DNA from: Bacteroidales bacterium
GTDB taxonomy: Bacteria; Bacteroidota; Bacteroidia; Bacteroidales; UBA932
NCBI GenBank assembly: GCA_017553405.1
Contig: JAFZME010000033.1
Span: forward strand, 1 to 43,418
DNA: 43,418 bases
Reading direction: 5' to 3'
The number at the start of each line of letters is the position of its first letter. The stretch's first letter is position 1. The notes beneath the pieces are model-generated. The model made no database searches. It saw nothing but the letters and a program-made list of their open reading frames with translations, and was not told where the DNA came from. Of this stretch, positions 26,901 through 33,992 are shown one piece after another. The position numbers and the translations under genes are program-made.

Positions 26901-27274
26901 TTCGCGGCGGAGCCTGTCGAGAGGCGCCTGTCGATGACCTGCATACCGGTCACGACCGCCTGCTCGAGAACCATACTGTCGTCCTCAAGAAATATCTTGA
27001 GCCCCGTACCGACCGCCACCCTCGAGTCCTTCGACCCGAGGTTGGTGACGATAAGGTACTTGGCCGTCGACGGCAGGTTCTTCATCTCGAAGCGTCCGTC
27101 CACGTCGGTGATCGTGCCGGTCTGCGTCCCCTCCACCTGGACGTAGGCTCCGACTACCGGAGTCCCGTCCGAGGCGTAGGAGACCGTACCGGACGCCGTC
27201 TTCGTCTGCGCCGAAGCGACGACGAATGACAGCACCGCGAGAACGGATGCCAGGATAATTCTGAACAATTTCAT
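23933..27274 (-). CDS. SusC/RagA-family TonB-linked outer-membrane importer (locus 1)
   Basis: TonB-dependent transporter (1113 aa). Signal peptide cleaves after about A22 (VVASA-Q). A carboxypeptidase-regulatory-like beta domain (about 25-95) has GTQTGTITDVDGRFEMKNL. The plug domain contains the SusC signatures IRVRGATSIYGSSKPLWVVD and FDILKDGSATSIYGARAM. A 22-strand barrel makes up the rest, ending in FTFTLRIGL. The TonB-box region is near VVTGMQVIDRRLSTG. It works with the SusD protein encoded 15 bases downstream, and begins three bases after the large lipoprotein gene, so all are one operon. The neighbourhood points to peptides or protein fragments as cargo (inference). Confidence 0.96.
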   Translation of the reverse strand: MKLFRIILASVLAVLSFVVASAQTKTASGTVSYASDGTPVVGAYVQVEGTQTGTITDVDGRFEMKNLPSTAKYLIVTNLGSKDSRVAVGTGLKIFLEDDSMVLEQAVVTGMQVIDRRLSTGSAAKVDAAEANISGMTDVSRSLEGRVAGVSVQNVSGTFGTAPKIRVRGATSIYGSSKPLWVVDGVIMEDVVDVSADQMSSGDANTLISSAIAGLNSDDIETFDILKDGSATSIYGARAMAGVIVVTTKKGKAGKSHISYTGEYTYRLKPSYRTFNIMNSQDQMEIYQELQQKGWLNYAETANAANTGIYGKMYQLISEYDPVTGQFALANTEAARNAYLRAAEYRNTDWFDLLFNHTIQHNHSLSASGGTDKATYYASLSALGDPGWTKQSSVQRYTANLNVTYKIGRKVSLNLISNASYRKQKAPGTINSDTDVVSGEVKRDFDINPYSYALNTSRALDPDVFYTRNYSPFNIVHELNNNYLDLSVVDFRVQGEIKYKPIKSLELSGLAAYKFAMTSQEHYIKDTANQALAYREMSTATIRDSNPFLYTDPENPYALPVTVLPVGGFFEKTTNNMNGWDIRATANFSDTFAYDHIVNLFGGAEVSSLDRHSVWFRGYGMQYDFGEIANFDYHAYKQAVEDGADVYTMSNTAVRSAAFFANATYSYKGRYVVNGTVRYEGTNGLGKSRKSRWLPTWNISGAWNIHEEKWMEKAYPALSHLSVKASYSLTGDRPSVTNSVAVISATTPWRPFAGDKESALYIAQLANQDLTYEKKHELNIGLEAGFLDNRINLTFDWYKRNNYDLIGPVTTQGIGGELTKYGNVATMKSSGVEISLTTTNIQKGDFTWTTNFIYSHSKNRVTKLENQVRMIDLISGTGFTRVGYPVRSLFSLQFMGLNEEGLPTFINQDGNLTVSDIYFQTRDEDLLSKNLVYSGSVDPTDVGSFGNVFSWKGFKLNIYITYSFGNVVRMDPVFRASYDDLSAMPKEFKNRWTVPGDEAKTDIPVIASAWQNRYYNSTGNYLSYAYNAYNYSTARIARGDFIRLKELSLSYDFPKKITDKMHLNLLGLKVQATNLCLLYADSKLNGQDPEFFNTGGVAVPLAKQFTFTLRIGL

Positions 27275-27277
27275 TTT

Positions 27278-29614
27278 TTACTTAACTGCCTTGGCTTCAG
27301 CACGTACGGAGGCTGCAGCCATTGAGCTGCTCCTGCCTCTACGATGTCCATAGATAAGATCGGCACTTGAGAATGGACGGAACAGGTGCTTTGCCCTCTT
27401 AAGAGAGACCTGCTTACCGGAAGTCTTCCTCATCTTGATGGAAGTGCCGGAAGCCGCCTTCTTGGAGATGTTGCACGGGAAGGTGTAGAATTCGCCCCAG
27501 TGGTCAGCACCGATGTCGACAAAGCTGGTGCCGTCCGCATTGGTGACAAACAACTCCATACCTGTGAAAGTTGCTGTGATAACACCGGTTGTGGACTCTC
27601 CGGTGAACTCAAGGCCGGTGAGGGTAGCGGTCCCGTCGGAGTTGATGGCTCCGGAGAAAATCTTCTCGCTGCCGCCCCAGATTTTGGTATTGGAGTTGAA
27701 CAAACCCATCAGGTACTTTCTGTAGGTCACTTCATTCTGTTCGAACGAACCCATTGCCTGCTCCGACACTGTAATCCCGCCGGTAGCAGAATCGAAAGTT
27801 GCAGTTACGGACTCTCCAGCATAGCCGTCGATGCCGCTGATGGTGTAACTGATGTCGGCGAAGTTCTGCTCGATGACCCATTCGTCGGTAATCATATTGC
27901 CGGTGGGGACGCCGTCTTCATCGTCGGTGCCTTCGGTGTACTCCGGACGCTGGATCTCCCAGGTGCCGAGCCACTTGTTGTAGGCCTCGCTGCCGGTCTC
28001 GGCAGGACGGATCATCGTAGTGGGAACCATTATCGGATCAGGGGTAGCGTTGTAAGAATAGACGGAATTCCCTTTATGGGCATAGTAGTTCATACCTACG
28101 ACAGTGTAGTCACCACCGACCGTAAGGGAGACAGCACCCGCCGCGACATCAGCGGACTTGCCGTCGGCAGACATTGTCGCCGTACCGATAGTATATGCAC
28201 CTCCGGAGACGACAACATTGTTGCCTTGATAATTTACAAGACCGTTCCACTGGACTTCGTAACCTTCGTCGTCCACAGTAACTGTCTGATTATAGAAAAC
28301 CAGGGAGTTGCCTGACGCACTGAAGTTTGCAAGGAAGCCCTCGGGGACGATGGCGGAGCCATATCCCTGGACCCTGTAATTGACGCACAACTCGTTTTCA
28401 ACAACCGTTACGGGAATAAGGTCGTCTCCGAGGAACCAGTTGCCAAGCCACTTGTTATAAGCTTCCTTGGCGGCATCGTCAGGTTCGTTGTAGTAGGTCA
28501 TATAAGCATAGGCGCCGGTCGCCTCGCCCTCATCCGTAAGACCTATTGCAAAGACGTAAAAATTCCTGTAGGACAGCTTGTACCAATCGCTGCCGGTCGC
28601 CGCGGTGATGTAGTCGGAAAGAGTCTTATTGTTCTGTTCCGCCTGGTATTCAAGATACTCCACCTCATCGGGAAGAATCTCATCGATAAACGCAGGGAGA
28701 TCGGATGTGTCTTCAATCTCGGCCTCAGGGTACAGGGTGATGAAATACTTGCCTGCGGAAGAACCGGCGGCAACGGTGTTGGTGAATTTGTGAGGGTAGC
28801 CGGGGTAGGAGGTCTCGTCAATTGAGTGGGAGAGCGACCACGCAGACTCAAGGTAATATTTCTCGCCGATCTGGAACATCACGTCGGCGGGGGTGCCGTA
28901 GGTAGTACCGTCGGGGAGGAGGCCGGTGACGATGTAGCGGTAGGACTTGGAGAAATCGAGGTCGGTGAGGCTGATCTCGACATTGGTGCCGGTCTTCAGA
29001 TCCGATGCGGGGATATTCTTGACAGTGGCCTTGATGACGTTGGCAGCGGTAGAGCCAATGTCGGTCGTGAGGAAGCCGTACCAGGTGAAGAAATCGTCCT
29101 CTTCCACGTCATAGCTGAGCGTGAAGGTCACCTTGTTTCTCTCAACGACGGGCTCGGTGGCGGAGAAGATGACATTGAGGTCCTTGGAGGTCTTGAAGGA
29201 CAGCTCCGCAGGCGTGCCGTAGGTCCAGACAGTGCCGTCGTCCTCGACAGCGGCGCCGAATGCGACAAAGCGGTAGTCGGTCTCAACTTCGAGATCTTTG
29301 AACTCAAGGTTCTTGTTGGCGCCGACGGAAAGTTCTTTCGCCTCAAGGCCGTAGGCATTGTTCTCAACTAGTTCGGCGAGGGAAGAATCGAGGTCTTCGG
29401 TAACAAAGCCGTACCAGGAAAGCTTCGATTTGCCATTGTGCTTGACTTTGATGGAAACATTGTCGCCGCCGACGGAATTGACGGAGAGGGTGAAAACCAT
29501 TTTTTCGCCGGCGAAGGGGTTGGTCTTCTCGGCGGGAGTCTTCTCCTTGTTGCAGGATACGGCGAGAAGCGCCGCTGCGGCGAGAAGGCAAGTTACGAAT
29601 TTAACCGTTTTCAT
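27278..29614 (-). CDS. Large repeat-containing surface lipoprotein, function unknown (locus 1)
   Basis: Lipoprotein of 778 aa; lipobox LLAVSC gives Cys21. The start is the ATG at 29614 (MKTVKFVTCLL); an upstream TTG frame is not convincing. Two tandem Fn3-like repeats occupy about residues 40-145 and 150-250, each with WYGF, a central DL-strand, and YGTPA. Two later units open with AYNKWLGNW (near residue 384) and AYNKWLGTW (near residue 545), a second duplication. The body is acidic, but the last 60 residues are basic and Ser/Ala-rich (KMRKTSGK, HRRGRSSS), and look disordered. It is the first gene of the operon, three bases before SusC. Likely a surface-exposed accessory binding protein; no enzyme motif is visible. 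Confidence 0.7.
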   Translation of the reverse strand: MKTVKFVTCLLAAAALLAVSCNKEKTPAEKTNPFAGEKMVFTLSVNSVGGDNVSIKVKHNGKSKLSWYGFVTEDLDSSLAELVENNAYGLEAKELSVGANKNLEFKDLEVETDYRFVAFGAAVEDDGTVWTYGTPAELSFKTSKDLNVIFSATEPVVERNKVTFTLSYDVEEDDFFTWYGFLTTDIGSTAANVIKATVKNIPASDLKTGTNVEISLTDLDFSKSYRYIVTGLLPDGTTYGTPADVMFQIGEKYYLESAWSLSHSIDETSYPGYPHKFTNTVAAGSSAGKYFITLYPEAEIEDTSDLPAFIDEILPDEVEYLEYQAEQNNKTLSDYITAATGSDWYKLSYRNFYVFAIGLTDEGEATGAYAYMTYYNEPDDAAKEAYNKWLGNWFLGDDLIPVTVVENELCVNYRVQGYGSAIVPEGFLANFSASGNSLVFYNQTVTVDDEGYEVQWNGLVNYQGNNVVVSGGAYTIGTATMSADGKSADVAAGAVSLTVGGDYTVVGMNYYAHKGNSVYSYNATPDPIMVPTTMIRPAETGSEAYNKWLGTWEIQRPEYTEGTDDEDGVPTGNMITDEWVIEQNFADISYTISGIDGYAGESVTATFDSATGGITVSEQAMGSFEQNEVTYRKYLMGLFNSNTKIWGGSEKIFSGAINSDGTATLTGLEFTGESTTGVITATFTGMELFVTNADGTSFVDIGADHWGEFYTFPCNISKKAASGTSIKMRKTSGKQVSLKRAKHLFRPFSSADLIYGHRRGRSSSMAAASVRAEAKAVK

Positions 29615-29782
29615 AACAAACAAATTATAAATACACTAAATAACCTTTCAATCTGTAAGCGCCAATGGTGCCGTCCGGCTTTTTCGTAATTTAAACAGCC
29701 AATTTTCAGCGCTTTCCGCGAAGGGAATTTCGGCCAAGTTCGGAATTTTTATCGAAAAATCAAAATCCTGCGCCCAAAACAA
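29615..29782. other. Intergenic region upstream of locus 1
   Basis: AT-rich 168-base stretch between the terminator of locus 2 and the first gene of locus 1. It must hold the promoter or leader of the protease/SusCD operon, but no exact TAnnTTTG box is found. The closest is TATAATTTG (29629-29621, minus strand), with one extra base and too near the ATG to be convincing. A small TTTTT-ATCG-AAAAA hairpin is also present near 29750. No gene or RNA is recognised. Confidence 0.4.
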
Positions 29783-29816
29783 CAACCCCGCAGGGAGAAA
29801 GTTCCTTGCGGGGTTG
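29783..29816 (-). terminator. Intrinsic terminator of locus 2
   Basis: CAACCCCGCA (29783-29792) and TGCGGGGTTG (29807-29816) form a perfect 10-bp GC-rich stem. On the minus strand it is followed by TTGTTTTGGG, a short T-rich tail. It lies 25 bases past the stop of the 29841 gene and separates the two SusCD loci. Confidence 0.75.
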
Positions 29817-29840
29817 AAGATTATAAGAGAGTCGGGGATC

Positions 29841-32318
29841 CTACCTCATAGAGACAGACTGGAGTCCCTGACGGATTTCGCGGGAAGCGATGCGCTTGTG
29901 GCTTTCGGAAACGCTGTAGGAAGCCTTCCTGAGACCCATAGGGGCCACCACGGCCGGCTTGAACTCGTTTGCAGCCTTGCCGCTGCCGGAAACCTTCGCG
30001 GCTCTGCCGGAAATCTTCGCAGATTCCATTGCCGGAATGACAGTACAGACCGATGAACTCAGGGTCCTCTTCACGGCCTTGATGTTCGCCTCGACAGACT
30101 CGGGAATCACACCGTTGTCGTCCTTCGCGGGATCGACGATAAGGACGTCGTCGAACGCAGTCCAGATATAGCCTCCGGCAATCCATCTCCAGGTCGAGAA
30201 GTGATAAGACTGAGATTGTGAAACATCCATAAAGGCATAATAGCCGTCTCCGACGGGAATACCGCCAATATACCAGGAAGCACCAACACTATACCAGTCA
30301 TCCAGAACCGGAGAATAGAACTGTACCGAGCCAATGCCATTTACAGTCTTATTTGCGCAAAGGTAGAGGAGTCCGTAATAGAGATCGAACTCAATGGAAT
30401 CATCCGCGCTGGCGATAAGTCCGTAATAAGCGGCAGCAGCAAGACCGCCTGCCGAGAATCCGGTGCCGACTACATAATAGTCACCTTCATCGGGATCATC
30501 GGCCGTCTCGGAATCAGTAAACGTAACCTTTCCGAGATACTCTCTCATACCCAATGTGCCATAGTAGTCAGTGGCATAATAGTTCCACTCACCGAGCAGT
30601 TCCGTCTCGCTCTTAAGAGCGTAATCGTTGTCCCAAGAGTCCAGATCATAGTTCTGGTAGATCGGGAGAGGATCGCCTGCGGTCGTGGCTTCGGCGGCGA
30701 ACCAGTCTTCGCTGAAGCCGTTGGAGGCCCAGATGATGAGGATGTATTTTGTGCCGGGGACAAGCTTCTGGATGACGGTTGAATATCCTTCACCATTGGC
30801 AAGTGCGAGGTCCTTCTCTTCGAGGGCGATGCCTTCGTCCTTTACGAGTTCGCAGTATTCATCGACATCACCGGATGCGACTTTGAGATAGTCGAACAGG
30901 CCGATCTTGACTTCCTTGAGCTTCTTGCCATAAATCCAGGCTTCAAGAGCGTTCTCGGGGCTGATGCCCTGGGCGCCGTACTTGCCGGAGACATTGTCGA
31001 GACCGATGGTGGCCTCAACCTCGTCCTCATCGCCGGCGGCGAGATAGTCGAGAGTCGTGCTGAATGTACCCTGGAGCTTGCCATCCTTGTCGATAGCGGC
31101 GGCAACCAGAGTGTAGACACCGGTCGTCTCGAAGGTAAAGTCGACGCTGCCGGGCTCGGTGATGTTCTTCGCGGCCTTGTCTTCGGCAAGAGCCTCGCCA
31201 GCCTTCTTGACGGCAGAGCCGGTGAGCTCACCCTCGAAGCAGTCGTAGGCGACCTTCACGACATCCTCGGAGAAGTCGAAAGCAACGGGCATCACGCCTT
31301 CCTCGTCGGCAAAGCCGGGGGCCAGCTTGACCTCGTAGTCATAGATCTTGGCTCCGGGAAGCATAATCTTGAACTTGCCCGTGCTATTGGCCTTTAAGCC
31401 GCCGTATGCGGAAAGTTCAAAATAAATACTGTTCGCTACAGGGAAAGTAATGATCCCGTCTTTCAGGTTTCCGTAATTGTCATCAGTCCAGTTCTTGCTA
31501 ACCTCCACAGTCATCGTGGCAATGGAGACATAACCATACTGGAATGCGATTGCGCCGGCATATTGATAATCAATCCAAACCTTCTTGGGATCAGTTGCAT
31601 CAACTAAAATATAAGCCTCTTCGGCAAGCTCCTCATAATCTTCTAACGTCTCACCTTCTTCGCCAAACCAATCGAACAAAACCTTAGCGGTGTAAGGAGA
31701 TTTGACACGGAAGATGTACTTGCTCTGGGAATTGTTGTATTCATAGGCCTTCGTTGTCTCGTTGTAGAAAAGAAGGTCTTCCCTGACATCAATCTCGCAA
31801 GGCAGATCCGTGATTGGAGCTCCGAAAACGTCAGACCAAAGAGCATCAGTCCAGGTACCGGTACCAAGAGGAAGCCAGTTGATACGGATGACGCTGAAGT
31901 TCATCGCAACGGGATCGGACGAATAGATGTGGGTGTACTCGGGATCGTCGATGATGAGGGTGGCGGCGTATTTCTTGCCGATCTCGGCATCGGGGAATCT
32001 GATCTCGATAGTGGCCTCTTCCGCGCCATCCTCGAAAACGAGATCACTGAGTTCGAAGACATCGGCATTCTCGGATTCGAGAGTGTAGGGAACGGTTATC
32101 TCCCCGTTGACGTCCTTCCTCTTGACGGTGAATTCGACGACTGTCTCTTCATCCGGCGCAAGTGAGAAATCCGTCGACGCAGGAACGTCGAAATACACGG
32201 CATAAGGGTTGTCATTCTCCGGAGCTCCTTTTTCATACTCCTTCTCCTTGTTGCAGGACAGGGCGAACGGGAGCGCGAAGGCAGCCGTGATCAATATCAA
32301 TTTTTTGATTGTTTTCAT
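29841..32318 (-). CDS. Large surface lipoprotein, function unknown (locus 2)
   Basis: Lipoprotein of 825 aa from ATG 32318 (an ATG at 32324 would add two residues); lipobox LPFALSC gives Cys22. The N-terminal region (about 35-120) has Calx-beta-like strands, including EETVVEFTVKRKDVNGEITV and ATIEIRFPDAEIGKKYAATL. The middle holds Fn3-like strands and Trp/Tyr-rich segments such as LLGEWNYYATDYYGTLGM. No catalytic motif is visible. As in the locus 1 lipoprotein, an acidic body ends in a basic Lys/Arg/Ser-rich tail of about 80 residues (AKISGRAAKVSGSGKAAN, SHKRIASREIRQG). It is the last gene of locus 2, after SusD. The best guess is a surface accessory or substrate-binding protein; the family is unrecognised. 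Confidence 0.68.
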   Translation of the reverse strand: MKTIKKLILITAAFALPFALSCNKEKEYEKGAPENDNPYAVYFDVPASTDFSLAPDEETVVEFTVKRKDVNGEITVPYTLESENADVFELSDLVFEDGAEEATIEIRFPDAEIGKKYAATLIIDDPEYTHIYSSDPVAMNFSVIRINWLPLGTGTWTDALWSDVFGAPITDLPCEIDVREDLLFYNETTKAYEYNNSQSKYIFRVKSPYTAKVLFDWFGEEGETLEDYEELAEEAYILVDATDPKKVWIDYQYAGAIAFQYGYVSIATMTVEVSKNWTDDNYGNLKDGIITFPVANSIYFELSAYGGLKANSTGKFKIMLPGAKIYDYEVKLAPGFADEEGVMPVAFDFSEDVVKVAYDCFEGELTGSAVKKAGEALAEDKAAKNITEPGSVDFTFETTGVYTLVAAAIDKDGKLQGTFSTTLDYLAAGDEDEVEATIGLDNVSGKYGAQGISPENALEAWIYGKKLKEVKIGLFDYLKVASGDVDEYCELVKDEGIALEEKDLALANGEGYSTVIQKLVPGTKYILIIWASNGFSEDWFAAEATTAGDPLPIYQNYDLDSWDNDYALKSETELLGEWNYYATDYYGTLGMREYLGKVTFTDSETADDPDEGDYYVVGTGFSAGGLAAAAYYGLIASADDSIEFDLYYGLLYLCANKTVNGIGSVQFYSPVLDDWYSVGASWYIGGIPVGDGYYAFMDVSQSQSYHFSTWRWIAGGYIWTAFDDVLIVDPAKDDNGVIPESVEANIKAVKRTLSSSVCTVIPAMESAKISGRAAKVSGSGKAANEFKPAVVAPMGLRKASYSVSESHKRIASREIRQGLQSVSMR

Positions 32319-32356
32319 ATCCATTGTTGATTACAAAACATCTGAAAAACATTAAC

Positions 32357-33979
32357 CTAGTCGGTCACGCCATCCTTGAGGGACGGGTTCTGATCGATCA
32401 CAGGCTGGGAGCCGCCGAGGTTGTCGACGATATCGAAGTTGGTGTTAAGCTCGCTCTGAGGGAACTTCATAAGAAGGTACGGGTCATCGGCGGGCATATT
32501 GAAGCGGAAGTTGTCAGGGAAGTTGGTGCTCTTGGCATTATCGTGGAACCTGACAAGAGGTTTTCCGAGACGGCTGCGGTCGGAAGTGAAGAAACCTTCA
32601 CCCCAGAGCTCTATACGGCGCTGGAGCCAGACCTCGTCGGCAAAAGCAAGTCCGCTCGCGTCGGCGCTGTAGGAAGGATCACGGTAGGTCTTGACAAAGT
32701 CCTCAAGAACCTTCTTTCCTGCAGCCTCATCTCCGCCCTTTGCAAGAGCTTCAGCATCGATGAGAATCATTTCCTCAACTCTCATAAGAGGGAAGTCGTT
32801 GTCGTTGGCGATGGTTGCAATCTTGTCCACACCGAACTTGACATTGGTGTAGGGCAGGAACGCCAACTTGACATCCTTGACCTCGGCAGTGGCGACAGGC
32901 TCGCCGTTGTCCCAGTTGAGGCCCTCGATAAGAGGAGACACAAGGTCTTCGTCGACCCACCAGCCCTTACGGACATCGGTGTCGGGAATCTTGTTGTAGA
33001 GGAGGGTGTTGATCCTGACATAGCACTGGCAGGCGGGGGCATAGCCGTCGCCCGAGAAGGAACGGAGCCAGGAGTCCATCGTGCAGTAGTTGTTGTTCTT
33101 AGCAACATCCGTGGTCATATCGTAACCCCAGATCCAGTTGCCGTCCTTGATGCTGTAGAATGAAGGCTTTGACAGATCATCGATGGAAGCAGGTTTGAAT
33201 CCTTCCATTGCGGCCTCGGCATCGGCGGCGGCGGCCTCCCAGTTCTCCATCGCGAGGTTGGCCCTTGCGCGGAGACCGTAGGCGACCTTCTGGTCGAGGT
33301 TCATCTTTGATGTCCTCTTGTAGCCTTCAAGGTTCTCGACTGCGTAGTTGAGGTCGTCCATAATCTGGTTGTAGATGGCTTCGACGCTTGCGCGGGGGTT
33401 GTGGGTGAAGTCCGGAGTGTCGGGCGTCACGAGCGGAACGCAAGGCTTGTCCTTCGCAGTAGCGTAGCTGAACTGGAAGGCGGGAGCGGCAAGCATATAG
33501 GCATAAGCCCTGATTGCGTGGGCCTGGGCCACAAGATACTTGGACTCTGCGGGAGCATCCTCCGGGATGGAAACTATGAAGTCGTTCGCAGCCGCAATCT
33601 CATTGTAGATGTAGGTGTAGCGGAGGAGCGGGTTTGCATAGTTGGCGTTGCGGGAAGAATATTCACCGCAAACGGAGAACCAGTTGTAGCCGGAGTCAGC
33701 TATCAGGGCGTCGGCACCCTCAAGGTCGGAGCTGAGAAGAAGCATCAGGATACCGAAGTCGTCAGCACGCCTGTGATTGGTGTAGATCTTATCAGGCTGG
33801 CCGATGGAAGTCAGCATACCGAGGAATGCAGCATTAGCTCTGGAGGGAATGTTCACATTGGTCTCCTGAAGCTGAGAAGTAAGAACAGAGCCGCTCTGGG
33901 GGACGATTTCGTCCATTGATGTGCAGGCGAAAAGCACTGCAGCCGCGGCGAAAATGGAAAATATTCTTATATTTTTCAT
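32357..33979 (-). CDS. SusD/RagB-family surface lipoprotein (locus 2)
   Basis: Substrate-binding lid of the second SusCD importer (540 aa). Lipobox VLFACT gives Cys19. SusD landmarks include YLVAQAHAIRAYAYMLAAPAF near residue 150, ARANLAMENWEAAAADAEAAMEGF near residue 240, FPLMRVEEMILIDAEALAK near residue 390, and a C-terminal RIELWGEGFFTSDRSRLGK. It lies 13 bases after its SusC partner and 38 bases before the large lipoprotein. Sequence divergence from the locus 1 SusD suggests a different substrate. No degradative enzyme is encoded with it. Confidence 0.95.
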   Translation of the reverse strand: MKNIRIFSIFAAAAVLFACTSMDEIVPQSGSVLTSQLQETNVNIPSRANAAFLGMLTSIGQPDKIYTNHRRADDFGILMLLLSSDLEGADALIADSGYNWFSVCGEYSSRNANYANPLLRYTYIYNEIAAANDFIVSIPEDAPAESKYLVAQAHAIRAYAYMLAAPAFQFSYATAKDKPCVPLVTPDTPDFTHNPRASVEAIYNQIMDDLNYAVENLEGYKRTSKMNLDQKVAYGLRARANLAMENWEAAAADAEAAMEGFKPASIDDLSKPSFYSIKDGNWIWGYDMTTDVAKNNNYCTMDSWLRSFSGDGYAPACQCYVRINTLLYNKIPDTDVRKGWWVDEDLVSPLIEGLNWDNGEPVATAEVKDVKLAFLPYTNVKFGVDKIATIANDNDFPLMRVEEMILIDAEALAKGGDEAAGKKVLEDFVKTYRDPSYSADASGLAFADEVWLQRRIELWGEGFFTSDRSRLGKPLVRFHDNAKSTNFPDNFRFNMPADDPYLLMKFPQSELNTNFDIVDNLGGSQPVIDQNPSLKDGVTD

Positions 33980-33992
33980 AGCTGTGTCCGTT

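Noticed and set aside
29615..29840. Possible small RNA or tRNA between the two SusCD loci
   Set aside because: Only a terminator hairpin and AT-rich sequence are visible; no cloverleaf or conserved RNA element could be recognised.
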